Shown: in pieces, positions 17,050 to 25,898 of the stretch | How the letters are laid out: every line of letters starts with the position of its first letter | How positions within the stretch are numbered: position 1 is the first letter of the stretch | Source of the DNA: Vibrio sp. S9_S30 | Lineage (GTDB): Bacteria; Pseudomonadota; Gammaproteobacteria; Enterobacterales; Vibrionaceae | DNA length: 64,000 nucleotides | NCBI RefSeq assembly: GCF_014694455.1 | Contig: NZ_JAAUWT010000003.1 | Span: 248,001-312,000 of the forward strand | Direction: 5' to 3' | Notes under the pieces: generated by a model | The model's input: the letters and a program-made list of their open reading frames with translations, nothing else | Told to the model about the DNA's origin: nothing | The model's database searches: none | Translations under genes and position numbers: made by a program

Positions 17050-18522
17050 TTGGATAAAGCCCAGATATTAATTGAAAACGAGCTAGAGCAACTGCGTGCT
17101 CGAATTGAAAGTGAACCCGAAGGGGTATTGCTCCAGGCGAAGCAATGTTTAACCCGTGCAGAACAAATCCTGTATCACGAAGGTGTTATTCAAGCTTATA
17201 TCGTTATTTCACGCTGTTACTGGAGCTTAATGAGTTACCAGAAAGGCATGAAAGCCATTAAAGAAGCACTAACAGGTCAAAACCGATTAGACAACGATAA
17301 CTACCTCCCTGAAATTCTTCATATTCATGCCCTGCAGTTTTGGGGACAAGCCAAATACTATTCAGCCCAACAATATTGGATCAACGCACTAGAACAATCT
17401 GCTTTGGTAGGTGAGTCCACGATTGAAATTGAATCCCTTATCGGATTGGGTAACGTCTGGCGGATTACGGAAGATGTCCATCTCGCTAAATCAACCCATG
17501 AACTGGCCGTCAAAGTGGCCAATAATGCCCGTATCGACTGGTTGGAAGGCAAGGCGAGAATTTTGCTGGCATGGGACTATTATCTGCTGAACAACTACGT
17601 TGAAATGCTGTCGATATTGGATGGTGCAGAAGAAGCCTTGAAGTATCACCAAGATCCGACCTGGCGCGCTGAAATATGCGATTTCCGTGGTTTGGCCCTC
17701 ATTGGGTTAGAGCGTTTAGAAGATGCCGAAAGCTCGACAATGGAAGCCCATACCCTTGCCGTGAAACACGATCTAACGTGGATGAAAGCGCATTCGTTTA
17801 TTAGCCGAGCAAGGCTAGAGCTGATACGTAAAGACTTCAAAATTGCAGGCGAGCTTTTACAACAAGCCGAAGATGCCGCGAAACCGTTTGATAACGGCGA
17901 ACTGCTGTCTCAGATTTGCTTTCAACAATCGGTCGTCGCCGAAGAAAGTGCCGATTATGAGCAAGCCCTTCAAGCGTTCAAAAAATACCGCCAGTATTCC
18001 ATTCATATGCTGAAAGAGCAAACGAACCGCCTAGGAATGGACAAAGCGCGAGGCTCAAAACGACAACTCGAACAACGTGCACGTAAATTGATTAACCGAA
18101 TTCGCGGGCAAATCGAATTTAACCGAGAAAAGCGTTATTCCAATGTCGTGTCAGAAACCTATTGGTGGGAACAAATGGTTCTGTTTAAATCAGAACTGAA
18201 AAAGTCCAATCACGCGGTTATCGTGGTTCAACACGACGACAGCAATTACCTAGAAATCTGCATTGAGCTTGCCCATTGCTTATGTGGAAGGAGTGACTTG
18301 ATTTCTCAGCTCGATGAAACTCGTGTCGGTATGCTCATTTCTGAAAAAGGTGATGAAGCCAATAAACTGTTTGATGTCTTCAGCCAAATGATCGCTATGT
18401 ATCCATGGGAGCGCCGAGGCTTAAAAGGCGACACACCAAAAACGTCGCTGCATGATATTTTGACGTTCCCATTCACGCTCGATCAACTGGTCGAAAAATC
18501 CACCGAAACCGGAGCAAGCTAA
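17050..18522 (+). CDS. TPR protein with a degenerate GGDEF domain
   Basis: Cytoplasmic protein of ~490 residues starting at TTG. Residues ~1-330 are helical repeats of TPR type (for example LIGLGNVWRITEDVHLAKSTHELAV). The C-terminal ~130 residues can be laid on the GGDEF domain of the next gene: NVVSETYWWEQ for TNLHNRRWLDV, AVIVVQHDDSNYLEI for LMVIDIDHFKSI, and SDLISQLDETRVGMLI for the SCVRFGGEEFLVIL strand. The metal-binding Asp, GGDEF and I-site residues are lost, so it cannot be a cyclase. Its stop codon overlaps the next start (TAATG). A partner or regulator of the downstream cyclase is inferred. No signal peptide or membrane segment is seen. Confidence 0.75.
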   Translation: MDKAQILIENELEQLRARIESEPEGVLLQAKQCLTRAEQILYHEGVIQAYIVISRCYWSLMSYQKGMKAIKEALTGQNRLDNDNYLPEILHIHALQFWGQAKYYSAQQYWINALEQSALVGESTIEIESLIGLGNVWRITEDVHLAKSTHELAVKVANNARIDWLEGKARILLAWDYYLLNNYVEMLSILDGAEEALKYHQDPTWRAEICDFRGLALIGLERLEDAESSTMEAHTLAVKHDLTWMKAHSFISRARLELIRKDFKIAGELLQQAEDAAKPFDNGELLSQICFQQSVVAEESADYEQALQAFKKYRQYSIHMLKEQTNRLGMDKARGSKRQLEQRARKLINRIRGQIEFNREKRYSNVVSETYWWEQMVLFKSELKKSNHAVIVVQHDDSNYLEICIELAHCLCGRSDLISQLDETRVGMLISEKGDEANKLFDVFSQMIAMYPWERRGLKGDTPKTSLHDILTFPFTLDQLVEKSTETGAS

Positions 18523-20105
18523 TGGAAGCGTTACTCAGCAAAGTCTCTGAAGCCGGATTGGATCCGTCTTCCGTTACGGGTGAAGATGCCATTATATTTT
18601 GGGACCACGTTCGCCAGCACATCGCGACGACCAACCTTGAACGCTCTCACTGCTTTTTGATCAGCTCCGAATACCGAGACAAGCTGAACCAACCCAAATC
18701 CAGTTTGGACGAGCTTCGTGAAGCGGTCGCTCTGCTTTCACTTCCCAGAGACGTGGAAGACATTCTCACCATTAAGGCAACACTGGCTGATCGCCTCTAT
18801 GAAAATGGTGACTATGCCCTCTCATTGAAAGAGTGTGTAGAATTGTCGAACATTTCCGTTGAATTTGGTCATATTGATTACTACGTTATTGCCGTGCTGG
18901 GCATGGGGAATTTGTGTGACGCCTATGGTGACCATAATCGGGCACTCAAGTATTACCAAAAAATCGATGGTATTGATCACGCCATCAGCAGCCGCTCTTT
19001 ACGCTTAAGATGCAAGCTGTACACCGTATCTTGCCTGATATCTTTAGGGCGCATAGCCAACGCGAACGATCTGCTTAATGAATGCGAAGAACTCAGCATT
19101 CTGGTTTCAGACAAGGTGCTGGCAGGGCAAATCATTCTTTACCAAGCTCGAATTCTTCGTAAACAAAAACTGTTTCAAGAAGCCTTAGAAGTATTGGCTA
19201 AAGCGCGTTACTCGTTAAACAATGTGAGCGCTTACTGGCTTTCAAACATGATGCGGTTGGAGTTGGCAAGAAGTTTGAACGCCATCGGTAAAACCGAACT
19301 TGCAGAATACACACTCAATAGCGCCATAAAACGCATCCAATCGAACAACTCACCAGTTTTGCTAAAAAGCTTGTATGAATCGCTCAGTGATGTATTTGCT
19401 TCGCAAAAAGACTACAAACAAGCGCTCGCCTTTGAGAAGAAAGCGTTCAGAATTGGTACCGACTTAGTCAAAAACATTCCTATCAGTGATTTGGCTGGGT
19501 TTCAGCTTCGCCGCCTGTCCCGATTTGAACTCCAACTTAAACTGATTCTTTCTGAACAAGAAAACAAAGAGTTGAAAGAGACCACCGAATCTCAGAAAGA
19601 CAAAGTGGCACAATTGCAACAAGACGTATTTACCGATCCATTAACCAACTTACACAACCGACGCTGGCTAGATGTAAAACTCAAAGATCTTTTACTGCAT
19701 GAAACGCCGTTCACCTTGATGGTGATCGATATTGACCACTTTAAGTCGATCAATGATGAACTCAGCCACTTAGTGGGCGACAAAGCCATTGTGAATGTTT
19801 CCCATGAGCTGGCCGCACACTTCCGGTTCCGTGGTGCGTCCTGTGTGCGATTTGGTGGTGAAGAATTCTTAGTGATCTTGGAAAACACCAATATCAAGCA
19901 AGCTGTCTTGCATGCCGAGCACTATCGAGAACGTATTTTCCAGTTTGGCTGGCACGATATTTTGGGCGAGCGTGGGTTAACGGTAAGTGTGGGGGTCACC
20001 AATCATCGAGAAGGTGAAAACACACAACGCACCTTCTACCGCGCCGATAAAGCACTGTATCGGGCGAAAGCAAAAGGTCGAAACCAAGTCTGCTACGAGG
20101 TTTAG
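18522..20105 (+). CDS. TPR-GGDEF diguanylate cyclase
   Basis: Soluble protein of 527 residues making c-di-GMP from two GTP. TPR-like helices fill ~1-340 (QALAFEKKAFRIGTDL at the end), a short coiled coil (EQENKELKETTESQKDKVAQLQQDV) leads into the GGDEF domain at ~370-527. The domain is intact: DPLTNLHNRR, VIDIDHFKSINDELSH, GDKAI, RFGGEEF and the SVGV segment. There is no RxxD inhibitory site at the expected position before GGEEF. ATG overlaps the stop of the upstream degenerate homologue by one base, so the two are made in coupled fashion and probably form a complex through their TPR arrays. Confidence 0.9.
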   Translation: MEALLSKVSEAGLDPSSVTGEDAIIFWDHVRQHIATTNLERSHCFLISSEYRDKLNQPKSSLDELREAVALLSLPRDVEDILTIKATLADRLYENGDYALSLKECVELSNISVEFGHIDYYVIAVLGMGNLCDAYGDHNRALKYYQKIDGIDHAISSRSLRLRCKLYTVSCLISLGRIANANDLLNECEELSILVSDKVLAGQIILYQARILRKQKLFQEALEVLAKARYSLNNVSAYWLSNMMRLELARSLNAIGKTELAEYTLNSAIKRIQSNNSPVLLKSLYESLSDVFASQKDYKQALAFEKKAFRIGTDLVKNIPISDLAGFQLRRLSRFELQLKLILSEQENKELKETTESQKDKVAQLQQDVFTDPLTNLHNRRWLDVKLKDLLLHETPFTLMVIDIDHFKSINDELSHLVGDKAIVNVSHELAAHFRFRGASCVRFGGEEFLVILENTNIKQAVLHAEHYRERIFQFGWHDILGERGLTVSVGVTNHREGENTQRTFYRADKALYRAKAKGRNQVCYEV

Positions 20106-20130
20106 TTTCCTTATAAATACCCGTCATTGA

Positions 20131-20166
20131 AAAGCCAGTCACTCTACAACGACGTAGGCTGGCTTT
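20131..20166 (+). terminator. Hairpin after the TPR-GGDEF pair
   Basis: AAAGCCAG (20131-20138) and CTGGCTTT (20159-20166) are perfect inverted repeats 26 bp after the stop, followed by a C/T-rich stretch rather than pure T. Confidence 0.55.
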
Positions 20167-20359
20167 CCTCTCAGTTTCCTTCATCGCCACCTCAAGTTTC
20201 CTCTATCGCCTCCTCCGCTTTTTTACATCACTATCCCAGCTTATTGGGGCTGGATATCCGCTTTCTATCCCCAAACTGCGAAGCGAAGCAATAACGGAAC
20301 ACATCCCCCACATCTATGCATGACATAGGGTTAAACGAGTAGAGATAATCGCTAAATTT

Positions 20360-20515
20360 TATAATGATTCAATATAATACAATTAAAGATCCATCTCGAT
20401 TCAACGACAGATTCCATCCATCGCTAGATTGTAGACGCAGGAATCAACCATGAGATTCCTTTCTTCTTTTCCTGTAAGAGGATTGGGGTTCGTCTCAGGT
20501 CTGAGCCAACCCCAA
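20360..20515 (+). ncRNA. Possible small RNA or structured leader in the 20106-20875 gap
   Basis: This 770-bp gap holds no credible gene. Two perfect TATAAT boxes (20360-20365, 20373-20378) are followed ~65 bp later by the hairpin AGGAATC/GATTCCT (20439-20445, 20454-20460) and a T/C-rich run, which looks like a terminator for an ~80-nt RNA. A second hairpin follows: TTGGGGTT/AACCCCAA (20483-20490, 20508-20515) with CTCAG/CTGAG nested inside. No -35 box is convincing and I do not recognise a riboswitch class. Confidence 0.3.
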
Positions 20516-20875
20516 ACAAGTGAATCAAAACACATATATCCTAATAATATGTGCAAAACGTACTACAATGCTATATATCCAATTTGGTAGAATTTTTTAG
20601 TATTAAATATCAAAACTCTAGACATTTTTTATATATAAAACCATTTAGCTAATATTATCGATGTATAACTAAACCTCAAACACTCGTATTTTTAGCTCAG
20701 CCTCAATAAGAAACAATAAAACTATCAGTTAAAAATCAAACTCGTATAGTACTTGCGTCCGGTATGATCTGTCAGTGGTTTAGTGACTGTCTAAAGTACA
20801 GCCTAACTATCTGAACCCAGATTGCTTTTCATCTTAATTACCTCATCAAACCTAATGGTAATACAATAAGAAACT

Positions 20876-22405
20876 ATGATGTCAAAACTCACTCTATACC
20901 CTATTGTTCTCATAGTCGTATTTCTGGCCCTTGGTCTGGCTCATTTTCACCATCAGGCTGAAAATATCCGCCAATCCACCTTATCCACTTTGGAGGTGAG
21001 GTCGAATTTGTTACGCCTTTACGTTCGGTTAATGTCGACGAAGAATACGGCAATGAAAAATTCGATTGAATTAGATGTCCAACAGAAATCCATTCTTAAG
21101 GCGAGAGCGGATCTGATTAAAGAAATCACGTACTTTCCCGAGTACAATACTTATGCTCTCTCTGCATTTGATCAACCCGAATTAGGCAATTGGCTTAAAG
21201 GCACACTGACGATGGATATGCCTATCCAGTCACCGACCGATCCCGTTGCTGAAGAAATCGCAGCAGTGTTATCCATCAATGAGCAGGCAGGTACCGTCAT
21301 TGATGACCTTAAAATGACCGTTTGGGCCTATTACTTATCCAAGAATCGATTTCTGTTTCTCTCCCCAAAGCTTCCTGTTGAGTCCTTTCAGTTCAGCGAG
21401 GTTTTGTATGAAAAACCATTTTGGACGAGTTTATTGCCCACCAGCAACTCTGAAAGAAAGCAGGTTGTCACTGAGTTGTATGATGACGCGGCAGGACAAG
21501 GTTTTATGATCACGATTTCAGATCCGGTTTATCGCGGTAACGAGTTTCTTGGCATCGTTGCCATTGATATTGGCATGGATCTTATGACCTCCTTGCTGAA
21601 AGTAGGCGAAGCGCCTGGCGAGTCATACTTAGTGGACGAAAATCTGCAATTAACGGCGAGCTTGAGTGAATTTTCTCTGGGCGACAAATTACCCATTTTG
21701 GTGTCAGATACGAACCAAGGTTGGAAAGAATCGAACGAAGGGTGGTATTACTTCACACCCACCATTAGCCAAGAGCTCTTTTTAGTTCATCGATTAAAAA
21801 GAACCACATTACTGCTAGAAGCCATGAAAGCTTCATCAACGGTATGGTCTCTATTGATGGTGGGGTGTGTCCTTAGTATTTTGTCCTTCTTTACGTATGT
21901 CTCAGCGAAGAAAAACAAACAACTGATGTTGGTTGACCCTTTGACTGGTCTCTATAACCGACGCGGCTTCTACTCTTTTATTCAACCTATATTCCAACAG
22001 TCGCTGCGCAACCAGCAAAAATGCGGACTATTGGTGATCGATATTGACCACTTTAAAAAGATTAATGACAATTTTGGCCACAATATCGGCGATGAAGTGA
22101 TTCGTTCCATTGCCAGTACCATTAAAAAAGTTGCGAGCCATTCGCCCGTGACTTGCCGTTGGGGGGGAGAAGAATTTGTTGTACTCCTTCAAGACACCAA
22201 CCTCGATCGGGCGCATTGGGTCGCCGAAAAAATTCACCTTGCTATAGCTAAAAACCAGCACAGCATAAAGTCCCTCACAGTAACCGTCAGCATTGGTCTT
22301 ACCGTCAGTTCACCAGATGTTCAAATCGACGATATGATGAAAAATGCCGACATGGCGCTCTATGAAGCAAAGAGAATGGGGCGTAACCAAACCATTATCG
22401 CTTAG
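20876..22405 (+). CDS. Membrane diguanylate cyclase, Cache-GGDEF
   Basis: Inner-membrane signal protein of 509 residues. TM1 at ~5-22, a periplasmic Cache-like sensor (~25-315) including YFPEYNTYALSAFDQPELG and DDAAGQGFMITISDPVY, TM2 at ~325-345, then a GGDEF domain with DPLTGLYNRRGF, VIDIDHFKKINDNFGHNIGDE and RWGGEEF. All catalytic residues are present; no RxxD I-site lies before GGEEF. It is followed by a paralogue with the same architecture, the pair being a tandem duplication with diverged sensors. Ligand unknown; Cache domains usually bind small organic molecules. Confidence 0.9.
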   Translation: MMSKLTLYPIVLIVVFLALGLAHFHHQAENIRQSTLSTLEVRSNLLRLYVRLMSTKNTAMKNSIELDVQQKSILKARADLIKEITYFPEYNTYALSAFDQPELGNWLKGTLTMDMPIQSPTDPVAEEIAAVLSINEQAGTVIDDLKMTVWAYYLSKNRFLFLSPKLPVESFQFSEVLYEKPFWTSLLPTSNSERKQVVTELYDDAAGQGFMITISDPVYRGNEFLGIVAIDIGMDLMTSLLKVGEAPGESYLVDENLQLTASLSEFSLGDKLPILVSDTNQGWKESNEGWYYFTPTISQELFLVHRLKRTTLLLEAMKASSTVWSLLMVGCVLSILSFFTYVSAKKNKQLMLVDPLTGLYNRRGFYSFIQPIFQQSLRNQQKCGLLVIDIDHFKKINDNFGHNIGDEVIRSIASTIKKVASHSPVTCRWGGEEFVVLLQDTNLDRAHWVAEKIHLAIAKNQHSIKSLTVTVSIGLTVSSPDVQIDDMMKNADMALYEAKRMGRNQTIIA

Positions 22406-22548
22406 CGTCGAATCATTTTTTAAGAAATCAGAGACTAGGATGGAGAAGCTTGTCTGTTTCGGCTAACTTTAAAGGAAACATGCAACCACGCCACTGTTTA
22501 ATAGTAGCCAATATGCCAAATACTAAGCCATGAACGGATTTGAGTTTA

Positions 22549-24093
22549 ATGAAGAAAAGCTTATACATTCCTGCTCTTTTTTCAGCACTGCTTGTTGTGG
22601 TCGGTTATATTTACTACGAGTCAGAAATCGATGAGCTTAGGCGTGACTCTATCAATACTGTAAATGTCCGCGCAGGGCTTTTCGAACAGTACTTTAAACT
22701 GATTGCTGCACACAATACTGGTCTTAGAAACACCATGATCCATTCTTACCACTTTGCTGAAGAGGGAAAGATTAACCTGCCTCAGTGGATCAACAGTATT
22801 AAGTATTTTCCCGAATTCGACCTCTATGGCCTCTCTGCGTTTGATCACCCCAACCAAGCGTCCACACTAAAAGGGACGCTGACCATGCTAGAGCCGTTCA
22901 ACCCGAAAAACGATAAACAACGCTTTGAAATGACAGCGGTGTTGTCTTTGAATGAACAAATCAGCACATTAGTACGAGAGCTCGATGTCGCGGTATGGTC
23001 TTACTACATTTCTGCAAACAAATATGTGTTCCTATCCCCTGAACTGCCCGTGACAGAATTCCAAATCAGAAAAGCAGATTTTGAACGCCCATTTTGGTTT
23101 CAAGCACAGCCTTCTGAGAACCCATCCGGTCGGCAGTTTATCTCTGATTTGTACGAAGATGGCGGGGGACAAGGGCTAATAGTGACCATCACTGATCCCA
23201 TCTGGGTGCATCGTGAATTTATTGGCGTCGTCGCGATTGATGTTGGTATGAGTAGCTTAATTGACTTGCTCCAAGTCAGCAGCTCTGTGGGACAGTCATA
23301 TTTGGTCGATGAGAACCGTAAGATTGTGTCTTCGGTATCTGAGTTTGTCGCCGGAGACAAAATCGATTTCCCTTCCCCTTCCGATGGTATGAACTGGATC
23401 GAGGATAATAATGGGTTTTATTTGTGGCGGCAGGTTGTTCAAAATGAATTGAATCTTGTGCACTTCGTCAGCAGAGAGCAGCTTCGAGAGAAAGGCATCA
23501 AGCACTCTATAACCGTGTGGACTCTTTTATTGATGGGGATGGTCCTGAGTTTTAGTGCTCATTTCCTATATATCGCATTTCGTCGAAATCAACGACTCAT
23601 GCGTATAGACCCTCTCACAAATATCCAGAATCGACGGGGTTTTTTTGATGAATTGAACAGTGCCTATCCGGGTTACGTAAATAACCATCGTGAAGTAGGG
23701 CTACTGATCTTAGACATCGACAATTTTAAACCAATCAACGATACCTATGGGCACTTAGTGGGCGATGACGTTTTAATTTCAATTGTAAACCGGATCAGCA
23801 ATGTGCTCCCTGACATCTCGTCGTTGTGCCGATGGGGAGGAGAGGAGTTTATGATTTTCCATCCTTCGTGCTCGGTAGAAGAATTAGAAGAGCTTGCAGA
23901 AAAAATACGCCATCAAATTAAAGCCATGCCACACAGCGATCTTTCTCTTCCTATCACCGTGAGTATTGGTGGTTACTTCGGGCAAACCCAGTCCAACTTC
24001 AATACGATGGTTCGCCATGCCGACCGCTCGCTGTATACGTCGAAACATCAAGGAAAAGACCAAACGACCATTCATTGTGACAATGAAGAGTAA
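22549..24093 (+). CDS. Membrane diguanylate cyclase, Cache-GGDEF (paralogue)
   Basis: Inner-membrane protein of ~514 residues, beginning MKKSLYIPALF at 22549 (a TTG nine bases earlier is less likely). TM1, periplasmic Cache-like sensor with YFPEFDLYGLSAFDHPNQ and EDGGGQGLIVTITDP, TM2, then GGDEF with DPLTNIQNRRGF, ILDIDNFKPINDTYGH and CRWGGEEF. Clearly paralogous to the preceding gene across the whole length, including the sensor, so the two may read related ligands. Active-site residues are intact, and the inhibitory site is not recognisable. Confidence 0.9.
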   Translation: MKKSLYIPALFSALLVVVGYIYYESEIDELRRDSINTVNVRAGLFEQYFKLIAAHNTGLRNTMIHSYHFAEEGKINLPQWINSIKYFPEFDLYGLSAFDHPNQASTLKGTLTMLEPFNPKNDKQRFEMTAVLSLNEQISTLVRELDVAVWSYYISANKYVFLSPELPVTEFQIRKADFERPFWFQAQPSENPSGRQFISDLYEDGGGQGLIVTITDPIWVHREFIGVVAIDVGMSSLIDLLQVSSSVGQSYLVDENRKIVSSVSEFVAGDKIDFPSPSDGMNWIEDNNGFYLWRQVVQNELNLVHFVSREQLREKGIKHSITVWTLLLMGMVLSFSAHFLYIAFRRNQRLMRIDPLTNIQNRRGFFDELNSAYPGYVNNHREVGLLILDIDNFKPINDTYGHLVGDDVLISIVNRISNVLPDISSLCRWGGEEFMIFHPSCSVEELEELAEKIRHQIKAMPHSDLSLPITVSIGGYFGQTQSNFNTMVRHADRSLYTSKHQGKDQTTIHCDNEE

Positions 24094-24400
24094 CAAAGGG
24101 CTGTCGATGGACACGAAAAACAACCGAGATGCAAACAAACTTCCCTTGATAGCTTATCTTATGCACCACAGGGTCACTTATGATCTAAACCCACGCTTTT
24201 AAAACCCCCCCGCTCTCAACAAGAAAACGACATTGTGAGTGACATCTCGTCTGTAGTATTCAGCTATTACCCATCACTCTCTTTCATCAGCAATCCTGCA
24301 TACATAATCCGAACAAAAGCCTCTCCTCGGTTATTCGAGTCGTCTTTTGTCAAAATGAATTTTGTAAGATATAGCCCCTACTAAATATGAGGAAAACAAC

Positions 24401-24964
24401 ATGGCTAAAATACTTTTACTTGCAGGTGATTTCGTTGAAGACTATGAAATCATGGTCCCTTTTCAAGCGCTTCAAATGGTTGGGCACACCGTTGATGCCG
24501 TTTGTCCAAATAAAGAAGCGGGCGACACCATCAAAACCGCCATTCACGATTTTGAAGGCGACCAAACTTACACAGAAAAGCCTGGACACAACTTTTCGCT
24601 AAATGCCTCTTTTGCTGCTGCCGACGCAGCAAACTATGATGCCCTTGTCATTCCGGGGGGCAGAGCGCCAGAATACCTAAGACTGAACCCAGCAGTACTT
24701 TCGCTCATTCAAGCCTTCCACCAGCAAGACAAACCTATTGCCGCCATTTGCCATGGTGCCCAACTGCTTACCGCGGCCAATGTGGTTGAAGGTAAAAGGG
24801 TATCAGCTTATCCAGCTTGTGCTCCGGAAGTAACATCAGCAGGTGGTCACTACCAAGACATTGGTATGGACGAAGCCTACACAGATGGAAAGTTAGTTAC
24901 GGCACCAGCATGGCCCGCTCACCCAGCATGGCTAGCGCAGTTAAACAAGCTTCTGTCATTCTAA
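24401..24964 (+). CDS. DJ-1/PfpI family protein
   Basis: Cytoplasmic protein of 187 residues with the DJ-1/PfpI fold. The nucleophile elbow [10 protein letters not shown] gives Cys117-His118, and the oxyanion region [12 protein letters not shown] is typical. Members act as chaperones, glyoxalases, deglycases or proteases; which applies here cannot be told from sequence. ATG follows GAGGAAAAC. The 24094-24400 gap upstream shows no gene. Monocistronic, with a strong terminator ~180 bp downstream. Confidence 0.85.
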   Translation: MAKILLLAGDFVEDYEIMVPFQALQMVGHTVDAVCPNKEAGDTIKTAIHDFEGDQTYTEKPGHNFSLNASFAAADAANYDALVIPGGRAPEYLRLNPAVLSLIQAFHQQDKPIAAICHGAQLLTAANVVEGKRVSAYPACAPEVTSAGGHYQDIGMDEAYTDGKLVTAPAWPAHPAWLAQLNKLLSF

Positions 24965-25140
24965 ACCATTGCTCTTTCGTTACTAGGGACGATGGGCGAG
25001 CATGTTATGCACAATAGAGCAAAAATCGATTATCTGCGAAAAAACGCTGAATTTAATAAAGCGTCGCTATCTCGCAAAAATAGCCGTTAAATAAGTGGTC
25101 TGTGCGTTGATTACGCGGCGTACTTAACACTTCGAATCTG

Positions 25141-25167
25141 CAGCCAGGCTTTATTCTGGCTGTTTTT
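25141..25167 (+). terminator. Rho-independent terminator
   Basis: CAGCCAG (25141-25147) / CTGGCTG (25156-25162) followed by TTTTTG. It ends either a long 3' UTR of the DJ-1 gene or an RNA made from the 24965-25140 stretch, where no protein gene is seen. Confidence 0.85.
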
Positions 25168-25296
25168 GTTTTATCATCGGACACACAACGACAGAAATTA
25201 GCAAAAGGTCACCTTTTCAGGAAGTTTAAGGATCCGTTTGCTTTAAGAATCGTAAAGATTCTCGCTAGATAACCATCTCACAGACGGGAGACGATC

Positions 25297-25605
25297 ATGT
25301 GTGAAATATACTCCGGAGCGGAAGAAGAACTGTTTGAATTAAAGACTCGCTCTATCCGAATTGATGGCGTAGTAACCAGTATTAGGCTCGAAGCCATTTT
25401 TTGGCAAATCATTGAAGATATTGCGAAAAAATCCGAATTATCCATCGGAGCTTTCGTTACGCAGATTTACAAAGAAGTGTTAGAAAAACGTGGAGAAATC
25501 AAGAATTTTGCGTCTTTGCTCCGCGTAGCCTGTACAACTCACCTAAACAATGGTGAAAGAATGACGCTTTTCTCAAACGTCATTGCAAAAAAAAAGATGG
25601 TATAA
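25297..25605 (+). CDS. Ribbon-helix-helix domain protein (RHH_4)
   Basis: Small protein of 102 residues. Residues ~17-62 fit the RHH_4 domain: a ribbon strand (TRSIRIDGVVTSIRLEAIFW) followed by two helices (IIEDIAKKSELSIGAFVTQIYKEV). RHH proteins are usually dimeric DNA-binding regulators, but RHH_4 members are mostly uncharacterised. The ribosome-binding site GGGAG is good. It stands alone between two terminators. Target genes unknown. Confidence 0.78.
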   Translation: MCEIYSGAEEELFELKTRSIRIDGVVTSIRLEAIFWQIIEDIAKKSELSIGAFVTQIYKEVLEKRGEIKNFASLLRVACTTHLNNGERMTLFSNVIAKKKMV

Positions 25606-25643
25606 CCCATTTAGATAACACTGTTATTATTGACGGAACTCGC

Positions 25644-25671
25644 GCAGCAAGCGCTTAAATCTGCTTGCTGC
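25644..25671 (+). terminator. Terminator after the RHH gene
   Basis: GCAGCAAGC (25644-25652) and GCTTGCTGC (25663-25671) form a perfect 9-bp stem with a 10-nt loop, followed by a T/C-rich tract (CCTCATTTTTC). Confidence 0.65.
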
Positions 25672-25898
25672 CTATTCCTCATTTTTCTCCCGACATCATT
25701 TTCTCGCTATTCCATTATTTCACTCTCTATTGCTCATGTGTATGCGCTTCCAAAACGACTGTCGAGACTAGCCAGGTTCAATATTAATCGGCGGATCCTG
25801 CCACAATTAATATAAAACCACGAAAACTCAAACAACATATGAACAGAGCTTTATAGTACATTCCAAATTAAGAACAGATAATTATTTTAAGGAAGACT

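Noticed and set aside
20106..20875. c-di-GMP riboswitch (GEMM) controlling the Cache-GGDEF genes.
   Set aside because: The hairpins present do not carry the conserved GEMM core sequence.
25630..25815. A 61-codon plus-strand frame after the RHH gene.
   Set aside because: It starts inside the terminator hairpin at 25644-25671 and lacks a ribosome site.
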